Source of the DNA: Streptomyces sp. JHA26
Lineage (GTDB): Bacteria > Actinomycetota > Actinomycetes > Streptomycetales > Streptomycetaceae
Reading direction: 5' to 3'
DNA: 64,000 nt
Assembly (NCBI RefSeq): GCF_002005565.1
Contig: NZ_BDJC01000020.1
Location: 43,081 to 107,080, forward strand
A program made the translations under genes and the position numbers. The notes beneath the pieces are model-generated. The model made no database searches, had not been told where the DNA came from, and saw only the letters and a program-made list of their open reading frames with translations. Of this stretch, positions 26,440-37,600 are shown one piece after another. How positions within the stretch are numbered: the stretch's first letter is position 1; every line of letters begins with the position of its first letter.

Positions 26440-27567
26440 TCAGCGGAGGTCCGGGCCGCCCTCTTCGACGATCTCGTCGAGCACGCTGATCTTCTCGTCG
26501 CTGCCGTCCGGAACGTCCGTGTCGGTGAACGTCACGGGCACCTCCTCCTCGGCGAGATAGGGGTACTTCTCCAGGAGGAACCGGCGCCGGTACGCCATCT
26601 CGGCCGCGTCGACGATCCCCTCAAGCGTCGCCCAGTTCAGGGTGGAGCCGACGACGATGCCGAAGGCGGGTACGACCTTGCCGAGCCCCTTCTTGGTAAG
26701 GCGGACGCCGAACGCCTCGGTGAACTTCGAGTAGACCTTGGTGACGAACGCGTTGTTCAGGATGTCCCAGGACTTGCCCTTGAAAAGCGCCTGCGTGAGC
26801 TTCGAAATGTCGGCCATCGCAGCATTCTTGGCGGTGGCCGAACTCGCAGTTCCGAGGTTGACGACAGACATGATGAAGAGCTTCTCGGACGGCTCTTCGG
26901 GGTCGTAGCCGTAGAAGAGCGAGATCTGGCCGACAGCCCGGGAAGAGAGTCCGAGGACGACCGCGGTGTCCGCCGTGAACGCGCCCGCGATCGCACCGGC
27001 CGAAGGCGCTGCCGCGGCGCCGGCGGAGGCGGTGATGGCGAGCTGTCCTCCGGTGATGGCGAGCCCGGCACCCGCGCCCGAGAGCGCCGCCGCAATGGGG
27101 TAATACCAGCTCGCCCCCCGGCCGCGGACCTTCTCGACCTGTTCGAGGTCCAAGCGGCGCACGTCGGAGAGTGAGGCGATCTCGTGTCCGCGTTTGTTGT
27201 GGAGCGTTACGACCCGCTTGGGGGAGAGTCCCGCGCGCGAGACCTTTCCCACGGTCTTCCGGACGGACTGCACGGCAGTGCCGCCCCATTCCGGCATGTG
27301 CTCGGCGGCGTTGCGTGCCTTTTCCCCGGCCTTGGCCGCGCCCTTGGCGACGAACTCCTGTCCCCGCGAGACCGCAGACGCGGCTCTAGGGTGCTTCTCC
27401 AACTGCTTCGCGGCGCGCTTGCCGAGTTGGGCGACGCCGTTGGCCACGTGCTCGCCGGCGTTCTGCATCGCCTGTGACAGCGGGCGGCCCTTATACCGCT
27501 GGATGGATTCCCATACTTCGAGTTCGTACGGCGAGGGCTTCGGATCGGGCTGGTGCGGGTTGCTCAT
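26440..27567 (-). CDS. EcsC-family protein
   Basis: 375 residues, ATG at 27567. The first ~110 residues are polar helices rich in Lys/Ala/Gly. From about residue 150 the EcsC-like region is recognisable: a small-residue hydrophobic hairpin (YYPIAAALSGAGAGLAITGG and further Ala/Gly helices), QISLFYGYDPEEPSEKLFIM, then a VVPAFGIVVGSTLNWATLEG segment and a YRRRFLLEKYPYL end. EcsC proteins are membrane-associated and ill-defined. It starts 52 bp after the methyltransferase stop, on the same strand, as the last gene of the kinase-helicase operon. Its hydrophobic helices could make it the membrane-acting partner, which is inference. Confidence 0.78.
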   Translation of the reverse strand: MSNPHQPDPKPSPYELEVWESIQRYKGRPLSQAMQNAGEHVANGVAQLGKRAAKQLEKHPRAASAVSRGQEFVAKGAAKAGEKARNAAEHMPEWGGTAVQSVRKTVGKVSRAGLSPKRVVTLHNKRGHEIASLSDVRRLDLEQVEKVRGRGASWYYPIAAALSGAGAGLAITGGQLAITASAGAAAAPSAGAIAGAFTADTAVVLGLSSRAVGQISLFYGYDPEEPSEKLFIMSVVNLGTASSATAKNAAMADISKLTQALFKGKSWDILNNAFVTKVYSKFTEAFGVRLTKKGLGKVVPAFGIVVGSTLNWATLEGIVDAAEMAYRRRFLLEKYPYLAEEEVPVTFTDTDVPDGSDEKISVLDEIVEEGGPDLR

Positions 27568-27619
27568 GGTCCCCCCTGGGATGTCGATGGTGAGCGCGCG
27601 CGGGTGGTGTGGGGTGCGG

Positions 27620-30600
27620 TCAGGCCGGGTGGCGAGGGCCGTGGCCCGGGGGTGGGGTGAGGGTGGAGGTGTAGTTCTCGCCGTCCACGAGAGGGTTCTC
27701 CAGGGTGAGACCGGCGGCGGTCATGCGGTCGTACTCGGCGAGGATCAGTTCCTTGGTGCGGTACGTGCCGTACTTGGCCTCGTCCTTACGGCGGACGATG
27801 GGGAAGGTGTCGAGGATGTAGTCGACGTCTTCGCGGGACACGCCGTAGAGGTGGAAGAAGAGTGCGTCGAGTTCGGCGCGGATGTATCGACGGCGGGTTT
27901 CATCCCAGCGGAAGGGGGCGCCGAGGTCGTCCAGATCGGCGGCGAAAGGCTGCATGTCGTTGGACGTGTAGGTGAGTTCTAGAACTCGAGGGCGAATGAA
28001 ATCGGCATGTTTGGACAGTGTCCTGGGAGATGCGATCGGAAATTGCCGAACGTAGCCGTAAGTCAGGTGGAGCCCTGCAACCTTCTGGCGTGCCACAAAA
28101 TCTAGCACAAAGGTATTGAAATTAGCGAGGAGGAGTTCAGGGGTCGAGTCTGTAGACATTGTCGGAAACGTGTGACCGACGGCTGCTCGGGGAATGGCTG
28201 CTGCGATGACCGTTCGCTCGTTAGTGGCGCTAGTAACATCGCAGAACCCCATATACCAGCTGGAATCGTCGGGAATCTTGTTTTCGTCCACCCAGAACAT
28301 CGGAGTGACGTACCTGTCCGGTGCGTCTACTTCGGTGCCTGAAAGGTATCTTGGCTGGCTCTGCCGCTTGGCGGCAGTCTCACTTTTCACGATGTCAGCA
28401 GCACGGTGATTGTAGAAGTCGACCATCTTGGCCTCGTACAACGGCACCATTCGTGTGTGATTCTTCACGAAGGCGTTACCCTTCGGTTGCCAGCCGTCCG
28501 ATTCGAGCTCCTCGCGAGTGTGAAAGAGGTCGGAATTATGCCCCATGTCGAACATGCGTGAGAACGAAACGCGCCATGGGTTGCTGTCGGGGGAGCTCTC
28601 TTTGACCAGAATGGGGATGCGATGGTAAATGCCCATTGTGATCTCAGCGTCCCGCTTGGACCTGAATACGGGAAACGTACCGGTGTTAGGATTAAGTAGT
28701 GTGATTGCGTCCGGTGTTAGAGTAAACGTCTTGTTCGCGTCGTCGAGTTCTGTCGGATCTTGCAGGAAGAAAGCGAATCGAGCCGCCGGTTCATGCAGGG
28801 ATCGGCCAACCATGGACAGGATGCTGAACTTGAACGAACGGTGTACCCCCGGGAAGAGGGGTGCGGTGTTCTCGAAGTCGTACAGTGCTGCAATAGCCCC
28901 GCCCCGCACCAGATCCCCAGAGAAGTGCTGCGTCCGCGCATCCGTGACAATTCCCGTCGGAACGATCACACCTGCCCGCCCCTTCGGCCCGAGCAGTATC
29001 CGATCGGTCTCAGTGAAGACCGCGTAGGTGTTGAGGTTCCCCTGTCCTGTGAGCGGTACCCGCCCCGACCGTCGCAGGAAATGGCTCTCCGCGTACACCT
29101 TCCGCTTGCCCGCCTCGAACTCCTTGTACAGAGAGAGCGTGTCCGGCGAGTCCTTGAGCGCCTCGATCATCTTCTTGCGTACGGCAGTACGGGACGCCTC
29201 CGCGATCTCCGGAGCCCGCTGTGCGAAGAACTCCTGCTCCCGGAAGTCCACGCTGTCCCACGGCGGATTCCCCACCACACAGTCGAAGCCCCCGGCCCAC
29301 CCGGTTGCCGACGACACACCCCGCGCGTCCTCCGGCACCGAGAACACCTCAGGGAACTCCAAGTGCCAGTGGAAGAACGAGAACTGCTTCCGCAGCCTCC
29401 GGATCTCAGTTTCGGTCTCCGCAGCCACCTCTTGGCCGCTCGGATCCTCCAGAGCCTTGAAAACGGCATGCGTCACCGGTCGCGGCGCCTCCGGCGTCTT
29501 CAGCCACACGAACGCCGCGCACCAGGCGTCGGCCACCAACTGGGCACGTCGGTATTCGGAGGACGCCGCCCACCGCTCGTACGCGTCCTCCTGCCGGCGT
29601 ACGTCGGTCAGTTCCTCGGCCTGGACGAGCGTGATGGACCGCAGTCCGCTGGCGAAGACGGTGTTAGCGACGTTGACCGCCTCCCCACCCAGGTCGAATA
29701 GGCTGCCCTGTCCGACCCGCTCCTGCTGGTTGATCTTCTCCAGGGCCTTCGCGTGCTTCTTGTCGTCACCCTCGGTCGCGATGAATGCCTCGTCCGGGAT
29801 GCCGTCCTGGAGCAACTTGGGCGTGGCCCCGATCAGACCGTTGCCCTGCTTCACGTGCGCGTCCAGGAAGCTCAGCGGCTTGCCCGGCTCCAGAGCCTCC
29901 AGCCACAGGGACACCTTGGCCAGGTCCACGGCCATCGGGTTGAGGTCGACGCCGTAGATGCAGCGGGCCACGACCTCGTGCAGCGCGTGGCGGACCGCGT
30001 TCAGCGTGGGCTCCGGGTTGCGCTCACGGACCGCCGCGACCTGCTTGGCGATACGGCGGCCCGCTGCCACCAGGAAGTGTCCGGAGCCGCACGCCGGATC
30101 GCAGACGGTCAGTGAGAGCAGCTCGTTTACGATCGCGTCCGCCGGGTCGGCCGCCCCCGAGCGCGCAGCTACCTCCTCGCCGCGCTTCACCGCATCGTTG
30201 ATCACCGGATCCAGGCTGGAGTTCAGCAGGCACTCGATGAGTGAGGACGGAGTGTAGTAACTACCCGTGGTCTTACGGGTATTGCCCGCGACCTCGATGA
30301 GTGTGAAAGTCCGCTCAGCCGCGCTGTACTTCGGTTCCAGCTCCAGCAGGGACTCGTACACCGACCCCAGCTCCTCGGCGTCGAGGTGCCGGTAGTCCAC
30401 CGCGCGCCAGCGGCCCGAGCTGCCGTCCCGTACCTGGGACAGGTGCCGTACGGCCGTCAGCAGTGCCTCGTTGGAGAGCTTCAGGCCGCGCAGCGGGGCG
30501 TCCGCGTCCGTGTCGTTGAAGAGGCCGCCGAGGCCGGGCAGGCCCAGTTCGGGGCGACCCTTCTCGTCGCCCAGGGCAGTCAGGACGATGCGCAGGGCCT

Positions 30601-31648
30601 CGTACAGGTCGCCGTGGGCCGTACCCCGGCGCTTCCGGGCGTGGGCGCGCAGCCGGGCCGACGAGAAGTACGTCTCGTACCGCTCGCGTGCCACCGGATC
30701 CGCGTCCGGCGACAGCAACGCGTCGCGGTCCTCTGCCACGAAGACGAACAGGAGCCGGTACACCATGCGCAGCAGCGCTGCCTGCAAGGCCTTCGGGCGG
30801 ACGTCCTCGCGCAGCGCCCCGTTCTCCGGGTGCCGCAGGAAGCCCGTGCCCAGTGCGGTGATCGCTTCCTGCACGCCCTTCCGGAGCTGGTCCAGCGCCC
30901 GCGTGCCCGACGCGATGGCCTCCGTGCGCCACTTCTCCAGCCAGCACGAAGACGGTGCCGCCCCTTCCGCCACCTCGACCCGCGACACGTGCAGCAGCCG
31001 GTACAGCAGCACGAACTCGCTGAACAGCTCCCCGTCGAAGATCGCCTCCAGGTCGAACTCGACGTACGACGCCGTGGCCAGCGCGCTGGAGTCGCGCAGC
31101 AGCCGCACCTGGCGCCCGTTCGTCAGAACGCCCCACAGGTGGGCCTCCGTCCGGTTCAGGCACTCCTGGAGCATCGACTGGGGCGGGACCGTGCCCGCGC
31201 CGGCCGGGCGCTTGTCCAGCTCGGCGTTCCAGGCAGTCTGGTGGATCAGGGCGTGGCCCCAGCGGTGGGAGACCGGGAACTTCTTCTCCGCGTCCGAGTC
31301 GGCCGCGATGCCCGCCGGGCCCACCGGCGTCAGCCGGCCGAAGCCCAGCTCCCGCCAGAGCGGCGCCAGCCAGTCGGTGCCGGCGCGGCCGGTCGGGTCG
31401 CCGGCCGGGACACCCGTCTCCGTGTCCTCGGGCAGGTGCTTGCGCAGGTCGCGCCAGAGCGGCTTCAGGTACTCCCAGCTGCGCTCGGCCTCGTCCCGGA
31501 CCGAGCGCGAGGACGGCAGGCCGTAGTCGGCGGGCTTGGAGCCGGGTACGTCCCTGCCCTCGGAGATGCGGACCAGCATGTCGGCCGGCAGCAGGCCGCC
31601 GACGGTGTGGACGGCGGTGAACACCTGGTTGCGGGTGGTGGCGGACAT
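27620..31648 (-). CDS. Large class I N6-adenine DNA methyltransferase (DrmMI-like)
   Basis: 1342 residues from the ATG at 31648, whose first base is the last base of the helicase stop codon (TGATG); a longer frame to 32110 only runs antisense through the helicase. SAM motif I DPACGSGHFL at 517-526, preceded by a TGSYYTPSSLIECLL segment typical of type IIG/BREX-like enzymes; catalytic motif IV NPPW at 794-797. A ~450-residue N-terminal region and a ~350-residue C-terminal region (target recognition) flank the core. Size and domain order resemble PglX and DrmMI rather than small Dam-type enzymes. No nuclease motif seen. Probable job: marking host DNA as self for the helicase module encoded upstream. 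Confidence 0.85.
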   Translation of the reverse strand: MSATTRNQVFTAVHTVGGLLPADMLVRISEGRDVPGSKPADYGLPSSRSVRDEAERSWEYLKPLWRDLRKHLPEDTETGVPAGDPTGRAGTDWLAPLWRELGFGRLTPVGPAGIAADSDAEKKFPVSHRWGHALIHQTAWNAELDKRPAGAGTVPPQSMLQECLNRTEAHLWGVLTNGRQVRLLRDSSALATASYVEFDLEAIFDGELFSEFVLLYRLLHVSRVEVAEGAAPSSCWLEKWRTEAIASGTRALDQLRKGVQEAITALGTGFLRHPENGALREDVRPKALQAALLRMVYRLLFVFVAEDRDALLSPDADPVARERYETYFSSARLRAHARKRRGTAHGDLYEALRIVLTALGDEKGRPELGLPGLGGLFNDTDADAPLRGLKLSNEALLTAVRHLSQVRDGSSGRWRAVDYRHLDAEELGSVYESLLELEPKYSAAERTFTLIEVAGNTRKTTGSYYTPSSLIECLLNSSLDPVINDAVKRGEEVAARSGAADPADAIVNELLSLTVCDPACGSGHFLVAAGRRIAKQVAAVRERNPEPTLNAVRHALHEVVARCIYGVDLNPMAVDLAKVSLWLEALEPGKPLSFLDAHVKQGNGLIGATPKLLQDGIPDEAFIATEGDDKKHAKALEKINQQERVGQGSLFDLGGEAVNVANTVFASGLRSITLVQAEELTDVRRQEDAYERWAASSEYRRAQLVADAWCAAFVWLKTPEAPRPVTHAVFKALEDPSGQEVAAETETEIRRLRKQFSFFHWHLEFPEVFSVPEDARGVSSATGWAGGFDCVVGNPPWDSVDFREQEFFAQRAPEIAEASRTAVRKKMIEALKDSPDTLSLYKEFEAGKRKVYAESHFLRRSGRVPLTGQGNLNTYAVFTETDRILLGPKGRAGVIVPTGIVTDARTQHFSGDLVRGGAIAALYDFENTAPLFPGVHRSFKFSILSMVGRSLHEPAARFAFFLQDPTELDDANKTFTLTPDAITLLNPNTGTFPVFRSKRDAEITMGIYHRIPILVKESSPDSNPWRVSFSRMFDMGHNSDLFHTREELESDGWQPKGNAFVKNHTRMVPLYEAKMVDFYNHRAADIVKSETAAKRQSQPRYLSGTEVDAPDRYVTPMFWVDENKIPDDSSWYMGFCDVTSATNERTVIAAAIPRAAVGHTFPTMSTDSTPELLLANFNTFVLDFVARQKVAGLHLTYGYVRQFPIASPRTLSKHADFIRPRVLELTYTSNDMQPFAADLDDLGAPFRWDETRRRYIRAELDALFFHLYGVSREDVDYILDTFPIVRRKDEAKYGTYRTKELILAEYDRMTAAGLTLENPLVDGENYTSTLTPPPGHGPRHPA

Positions 31649-34605
31649 CAGGCGGACACTCCAGCGGGAACAGAGGCGGTCGCGGGCAGGTAGACGTACG
31701 TGCCGAGGACGTCGGCGGGCTTCTGGGCGGTGACGGACAGGCCGCGGACGATCTCGCCGGACGCGGCGCGCACCCGGCGGTGGGAGGCGTCCAGCTCGGC
31801 GGCCAGTTCGTCGCCGTACGACTCCAGGTACGGCGTCACCTCGCCCAGTTGGTCCAGGATGCGGGTCATCGTGCGCTCGCCGGACGCCGCGGCCGTGTTC
31901 TCCGTCGCCCGCGCCTCCAGCAGTTCCACCGCCCGCTCCTGCGGCAGCCACACCGCGTTCTTCGGCGCGCCCTCGAAGGCCAGCAGGCGGGCGTCCTCCG
32001 CCACCACCTGCTTCTCGCCGTTCCGGGACGGCAGGGTCAGGTGGAAGCGGTAGCGGACCAGCAGCAGCGTCGTCCGCGTCGTCACCGCGTCCGTCGTCAC
32101 CACGCCGCACCGGCGGGCCGGACGGGCGCCGTCCGCCTGCGTGTCCAGCGCCGCGTTCAGGACGTGCGAGGCCAGCGCGCCCACCACCGGGTCCGTGCGG
32201 ACCAGAGCCGCCTCGCCCCGCGCCACCGCCGGACTCGACCGGAACGGGATCGGACGGTCACGCTCGACCGTCTCCGCCCCCACCACCGGCGCCAGCGCAT
32301 CCCGCAGACCCACCGGCGTGCCGCCGACCTGCGCCGTGAAGTCCGCACCGGAGGCGCCGGCGTCGCCGGAGTCGCGCAGCACCGCGCCCAGCGCGTTCAG
32401 CGACTCCCGTACGAACGTGTCGATCTCGCCCGCACCGCCCAGCGCCTCCCGCACGGCGGCGACCTCGCGGGCCACCTCCTCCGGGTGGATGGAACGCTGC
32501 GCGAACCGCGACCGGGACGCCTTCTCACGGTCGGCCGCCGAGTTCCAGTCCTGCTCCAGGTCCGCGAAGCTCTGCTGGAAGGAGTCCGACTCGAACAGCG
32601 CCTCCTGCTCGCCCTGCCGGCCGCGCAGCAGCAGCCACTCCACGATCGCGTCCGTGACACCCGTCGACATCTCGTCCGGCACCGACACCGAGATGCCGAG
32701 GTCCTTCTTGATCTGGCGGTGCTTCTTGATCAGCACCTCCAGGACCTTGCCGTCGATGCCGTTGTCGTCGCCGTACAGCGTGATGACGCGGACCTCGTCG
32801 CGCTTCTGGCCGTACCGGTCGACGCGGCCCTCGCGCTGGTCGTGGCGGGTGGGGTTCCACGCCAGGTCGTAGTGGAGGACGGCGTCGAAGTGGTGCTGGA
32901 GGTTCACGCCCTCCGACAGGCAGTCGGTGGCGATCAGGACGCGGCGCGCGGCGGCGTCCTCGCCGGCCTCCGCCGCCAGTTCCTCGATGCGGTCGATGCG
33001 CTGCTGCGGGGAGAGCGTGCCGGTGACCGCCTTGACGACCGTCTTCGCGCCGAGCGGGCTGCGCTTCTTCGTCTCCGGGTCGTTGCCGAGCTGCTCGGCC
33101 AGGTACTCGGCGGTCGGGATGTAGCGGCAGAAGACGATCGGGTTGTAGCCGTCGGCCAGCAGGGCCTTGAGGTGCTTGATGAGCGCCTTCAGCTTCAGGT
33201 CCTGCGCCGGGCCCTCCAACTCCTGCGCCCGCTTCGCGAGTTCGGCGAGGCGCGAGCCCGCGTTCTCCTCCGTCTCCGCGCCCGGGGCCACGTCCATGCC
33301 CTCCAGCGCGTCACTGTCCGCCGAGTCGCTGGTCAGCGGGGCGCCGAGCCGATCGGCCTCCTCCGCCGACGCGGCCACCGCCGCCGCGGACCTGGTGCGC
33401 AGGGTCTGCGCCGCGGCCCTCGGCGACGACACCATGGAGCGCAGCAGCGCGATCGCCGACCACCAGGCGATCCGGGCCTCGCGCCGGCCCTGGCCGTCCG
33501 CCTCCTCCACGCGCTCGCTCGCGTACGCGATCGCGTCGTCGAGCAGCGCCCGGTACTCGGGGGACAGCTTGTACGTCTCGTCCTTGAAGTAGCGGTCGGA
33601 CGGGAACGCCGTGCGCTCGGCCAGCGAGTCGTCCGCCAGGCCGTCCTCCTTCGTCAGGTACTGGCGTACGTCCGCCCGCTTGCGGGCCACGAAGTGCTGG
33701 GCGAGGAGCTTGCGGCCCTTTTCCGAGTCCAGGTCCACGTGCGCCAGCTCCGGCCTGACCAGGCCCAGCAGGTTGCGGAACGCGGACTCCTTACCGCTGT
33801 GCGGGGTCGCCGTCACCAGCAGCAGGTGCCGTTCGGCGTCCTCCGCGACACGGCGCAGCAGCTCGTAACGCAGCTGGTTCTGCGTGCTCACCTTCGAGTC
33901 GTCGGAGGTCACGCAGGTGTGCGCCTCGTCGACGATCACCAGGTCGGGGCAGTGCCGTACGAAGTCGTCACGGTGGCGGGTGGACTTGATGAAGTCCGTG
34001 GAGACGATCACGTGCGGGTACTTGTCGAACAGCGACTGGCCCAGGTCCAGGCCCCGTTCCAAACGCGAGACCGTCGACGACAGCACCAGTTCCGCGTCGA
34101 TGCCGAACTTCGACCGCAGTTCCTGCTGCCACTGCTCCGCCAGCGCGGGCGAGCACAGCACCGCCAGGCCCGTCGCCTCGCCCTGCGCCAGCAACTCGCC
34201 CGCGATCAGGCCCGCCTCCACCGTCTTGCCGATGCCGACGTCGTCGGAGATCAGCATGCGGACCGTCTTCTGGCGCAACGCCATCAGCAGCGGGACGAGC
34301 TGGTATGCGCGCGGCTCCACCGCGATCCCGGCCAGCGAGCGGAACGGGCCCGCGCCCGAGCGGAAGCCGACGCGCAGCGCCGTCCGCAGCAGACCGGCCG
34401 CCCGCTGGTCACCGAGATCGCCGGGGACCGGCGGGGCGAACTCGGCGCCCTTCACCGTCTCGAAGGCCGGGAACACCGCCGCGATGTCGTCGTCCGAACC
34501 GCCCAGCGGGCGCAGCACCAGCAGGTCGGGCTCGCTCTCGGGGAGTACGACCCATTCCCGGCCGCGTGCGGTGACCAGGGAGCCTGCGGAGTACGTGAGT
34601 GCCAT
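31648..34605 (-). CDS. SNF2-type SF2 helicase (DrmD-like)
   Basis: 985 residues, ATG at 34605. N-terminal 90 residues form an accessory domain. The SNF2 motor follows: PRAYQLVPLLMAL, Walker A GIGKT at 124-128 within SDDVGIGKTVEAGLI, DEAH at 226-229, VTATPHSGKE, and motif VI HDQREGRVDRYGQKR after TDCLSEGVNL. A helical C-terminal third has no nuclease motif. In class 1 DISARM, drmD encodes this type of helicase and is paired with drmMI, as here. It follows the kinase-helicase gene after 39 bp and overlaps the methyltransferase start by one base. DNA translocation on incoming DNA is the likely role. Confidence 0.85.
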   Translation of the reverse strand: MALTYSAGSLVTARGREWVVLPESEPDLLVLRPLGGSDDDIAAVFPAFETVKGAEFAPPVPGDLGDQRAAGLLRTALRVGFRSGAGPFRSLAGIAVEPRAYQLVPLLMALRQKTVRMLISDDVGIGKTVEAGLIAGELLAQGEATGLAVLCSPALAEQWQQELRSKFGIDAELVLSSTVSRLERGLDLGQSLFDKYPHVIVSTDFIKSTRHRDDFVRHCPDLVIVDEAHTCVTSDDSKVSTQNQLRYELLRRVAEDAERHLLLVTATPHSGKESAFRNLLGLVRPELAHVDLDSEKGRKLLAQHFVARKRADVRQYLTKEDGLADDSLAERTAFPSDRYFKDETYKLSPEYRALLDDAIAYASERVEEADGQGRREARIAWWSAIALLRSMVSSPRAAAQTLRTRSAAAVAASAEEADRLGAPLTSDSADSDALEGMDVAPGAETEENAGSRLAELAKRAQELEGPAQDLKLKALIKHLKALLADGYNPIVFCRYIPTAEYLAEQLGNDPETKKRSPLGAKTVVKAVTGTLSPQQRIDRIEELAAEAGEDAAARRVLIATDCLSEGVNLQHHFDAVLHYDLAWNPTRHDQREGRVDRYGQKRDEVRVITLYGDDNGIDGKVLEVLIKKHRQIKKDLGISVSVPDEMSTGVTDAIVEWLLLRGRQGEQEALFESDSFQQSFADLEQDWNSAADREKASRSRFAQRSIHPEEVAREVAAVREALGGAGEIDTFVRESLNALGAVLRDSGDAGASGADFTAQVGGTPVGLRDALAPVVGAETVERDRPIPFRSSPAVARGEAALVRTDPVVGALASHVLNAALDTQADGARPARRCGVVTTDAVTTRTTLLLVRYRFHLTLPSRNGEKQVVAEDARLLAFEGAPKNAVWLPQERAVELLEARATENTAAASGERTMTRILDQLGEVTPYLESYGDELAAELDASHRRVRAASGEIVRGLSVTAQKPADVLGTYVYLPATASVPAGVSA

Positions 34606-34644
34606 GTCAGTCGTCAGATCCTCGGAAAGGAGAGGTGCGGGCGG

Positions 34645-37600
34645 TCAGTTGGTGGTCGGGGAGCCGAAGCAGTCGGCGTAGCGGCCGGCGAGCGCGTCCC
34701 AGTCGTCGCCGGGGCGGAAGCGGACGGCCTCCCAGCCGGCGTCGAAGAGGCGTTCCTCGGCGTCCTCGTCGCGAAGGGCGGTCTGCTCCGTGTCCGGCAG
34801 GTCGACGAAGACGGCCAGGCGCGTGCCCGGCTGCCGGTACACGTAGTCGGGCATCGCGTTGGCCTCGGTGAGGAGGGTGGCGGTCTCCGTGGGCAGGTGC
34901 AGGCCCTTCGCCTTCACCCAGCCCAGGAAGTCGCCCTGCTCCACCAGCTCCGCCGCCGCGGCGGCCTCCACCACCGTCGGCTCCGCCGGGGCCGGGACGG
35001 AGGTCTCGGCGACCAGCCGCCGGTACTGCTCCGACCGCGACTCCCCGCGCGCCTCCCGCGTGGCCGTCGCCGACGCGAAGCGCACCAGCAGCGCCGCCAC
35101 CGTGTGACGGTTGATCCGCGCGTGGTCGAGCTGGTTGCCGTACGTCAGCAGGCATTCGTAGCAACCGAGCGCGCAGGCGCGGTCGCCGCGGTGCTCCTTG
35201 CCGCCCTTGTCCGTGCCGTCGGAGCCGAAGTGACAGATGTCCAGGGCCCGGTGGGCCGCCTTGGCCAGAGCGTCCTCCTCCGCCTGCAAACGGCGCAGGA
35301 CGCCCGCGCCGCCCTCCGCGGCCTCCATGAACAGGATGCGGCGGCGCGGACCGTCGTCCGGCGGCAGCAGCTCCGCCGTCAGCTCGGCGTCCTCCAGCTC
35401 GAACGCCGCCTCGATGCCCCGCTCCAGCGCGTACATCAGCGTCAGCGCGACCGGCTCGGGCAGCGCCTCGTCGAGGGTGACGACGAGGATGTTCCGGCGG
35501 TCCTCCACGAACGGGATGACCCGCTTCTTGCGGCGCCGCTCGTTGCCGTCCGCGTCGATCACCGGAAGCTCGCTGGAATCGCCCGATGCCTCGGAGGCGT
35601 CCTTGTCGTTCATCCAGCGGCCGTCCGCCAGGTCGAGCCAGTAGCCCGGCGGCTCGTCCTTCTTGGCCCGCACCCGGCCCGTGTTGGTGATCCGGATGGT
35701 CGCGGAGTCCCCGTACGCGATCTCGGCGAGCTGCCCGCCCGCCGCGTCGGCGACCGTCGCGTTCAGGCGGCCCCGGCGGGCGCCGTGGTCGTGGAAGCGG
35801 TACGACGTCTCCAGCCTGAAGCCGGCCCGGCGCCGCTCCTCCTCGTCCGAGGAGATCCGCTCGCGGCGCGTGGTGTACACGGTGTGCAGGTGCAGCAGCC
35901 CGTACGTCGCCGAGCTCAGCGGCTCGTCGCAGAAGCCGCAGCGGTCCTCGCGGTCCTTCGGGTCGTGGTGGTAGCCGCAGTACGCGCAGCGGCGGGCCTC
36001 GCCCGTGGTCAGCTCGCCGGAGGAGTCCGGCGGGAGCTGGATGCGGGTCACCTGGTAGCGGGCGCCCTCGTGGTAGATGAGCGAGCCGGGGCCGAACTCG
36101 CGGATGGCGAGGAAGCGGGGCCGCTGGAGGTAGTCGCCGTCCCCGCGGCGGCGCCCGATCGTCGGGATGTACGCGGCCAGCGGCAGGCGCGGGAAGCTGT
36201 AGCCGGGCAGGAAGCCCTCGGAGGCCAGGTAGCGGTACGGGTTGAAGTCCGAGAGGACCGACTTGCTGTCGACGCTCTCGTTCATCAGCAGGTTGAGCTG
36301 GGTCTCCGCCTCGCGGCGGCGGGCGTTGGCGCGGTTGCGGTCAGTCTCCGTGAGGCTGTAGTCGAGACGGCGCTTGTTCTGCACGTACTGGTCGTCCAGT
36401 GCGGCGCGGAACAGGCTGCGCCAGCGGTCGAAGGCGCGGTCGAAGCGTTCCGGGACCGTGCGCACCTTGTCCTGGATCCAGTCGTCGTGCCACCAGGTGG
36501 TGTCGGCGAACTCCTTCAGCAGCGGGCCCAGGACGGCCAGGGCCGCGTCCACCGTGCGGCGCTGCGCGCCGTCGTCGTGCGAGGCGTCCAGGATGTCGGG
36601 CAGCAGCTCCAGCGCCGGGTCGGGGCGGTCGCCGGTGTCCGGGTGGGACACGTCCAGCACGTCCGGGATGGAGCGGCCCAGGCGCAGGCCCGCCTCGGCG
36701 ATCCAGATGCCCTGGAGGTGGGAGAGGACCAGGTCCTCGTTGGCGAGGTCCAGGCGGGGCGGGGCGACCGCGCCCGCGACCATGCGGTGGGACTTGTGGA
36801 AGTAGTACTGGTCGTGGCTGTTGCCCGTCGCGCAGTACGTCGTCACCAGTGCGGGCTGGCCGCTGCGGCCCGCACGGCCGGACCGCTGGGCGTAGTTGGC
36901 GGGTGTGGGCGGCACGTTGCGCATCATCACCGCGTTGAGGGAGGAGATGTCGACGCCCAGCTCCATCGTGGGGGAGCAGTACAGCAGCTTCAGCTCCGCC
37001 TTGCGGAAGGCCTCCTCGCGCTTCTCCCGGTCCTCCGGCGCCACCTGCGCGGTGTGTTCGCGGGCGAACAGGCCCGCGAGCGCGTCGGCGGTCTCCCGGT
37101 ACAGCTTGAGGAAGAAGGTGTTGATGCGCGGGCCGTCGCCGCTCTGGTAGGTGCGGGTGAGCGGGTCGTGCGCGCCGGACTCGCCCTTGCCCGCCCGCCA
37201 GACCAGCGACTGGGCCGCGACCCGGTAGCCGGTCGTCGTCGGGCCGGACGGGCGGCGGAAGCGGCCGGGGCGCTGCGGTGCGGTCTCGACCTCCTTCACC
37301 AGGCCCGCCTTGGCGAGCACCGTCAGCAGCTGGGCGATGATCAGCTGGAGGTCGTCCTGGTCCAGCCCGGCGAAGGAAGTGTCCGTGCGCCTCAGGTACT
37401 TGCCGTACTTGCCGCGCGCCGACAGGAACAGGCTGGCCCGGTCGGCGCCCGGACGGGACGGGTGCGGGTACGCCGTGCCGACCTTCGGCTTGTCGCCGGA
37501 GGACAGCACCCACGGGTCCACCAGCCGTTCCTCGGTGGCCCGTTGCAGCGACTCGAAGGTGTCGTCGCGGAAGTAGGACACGTCGATCGCCAGCGAGCGG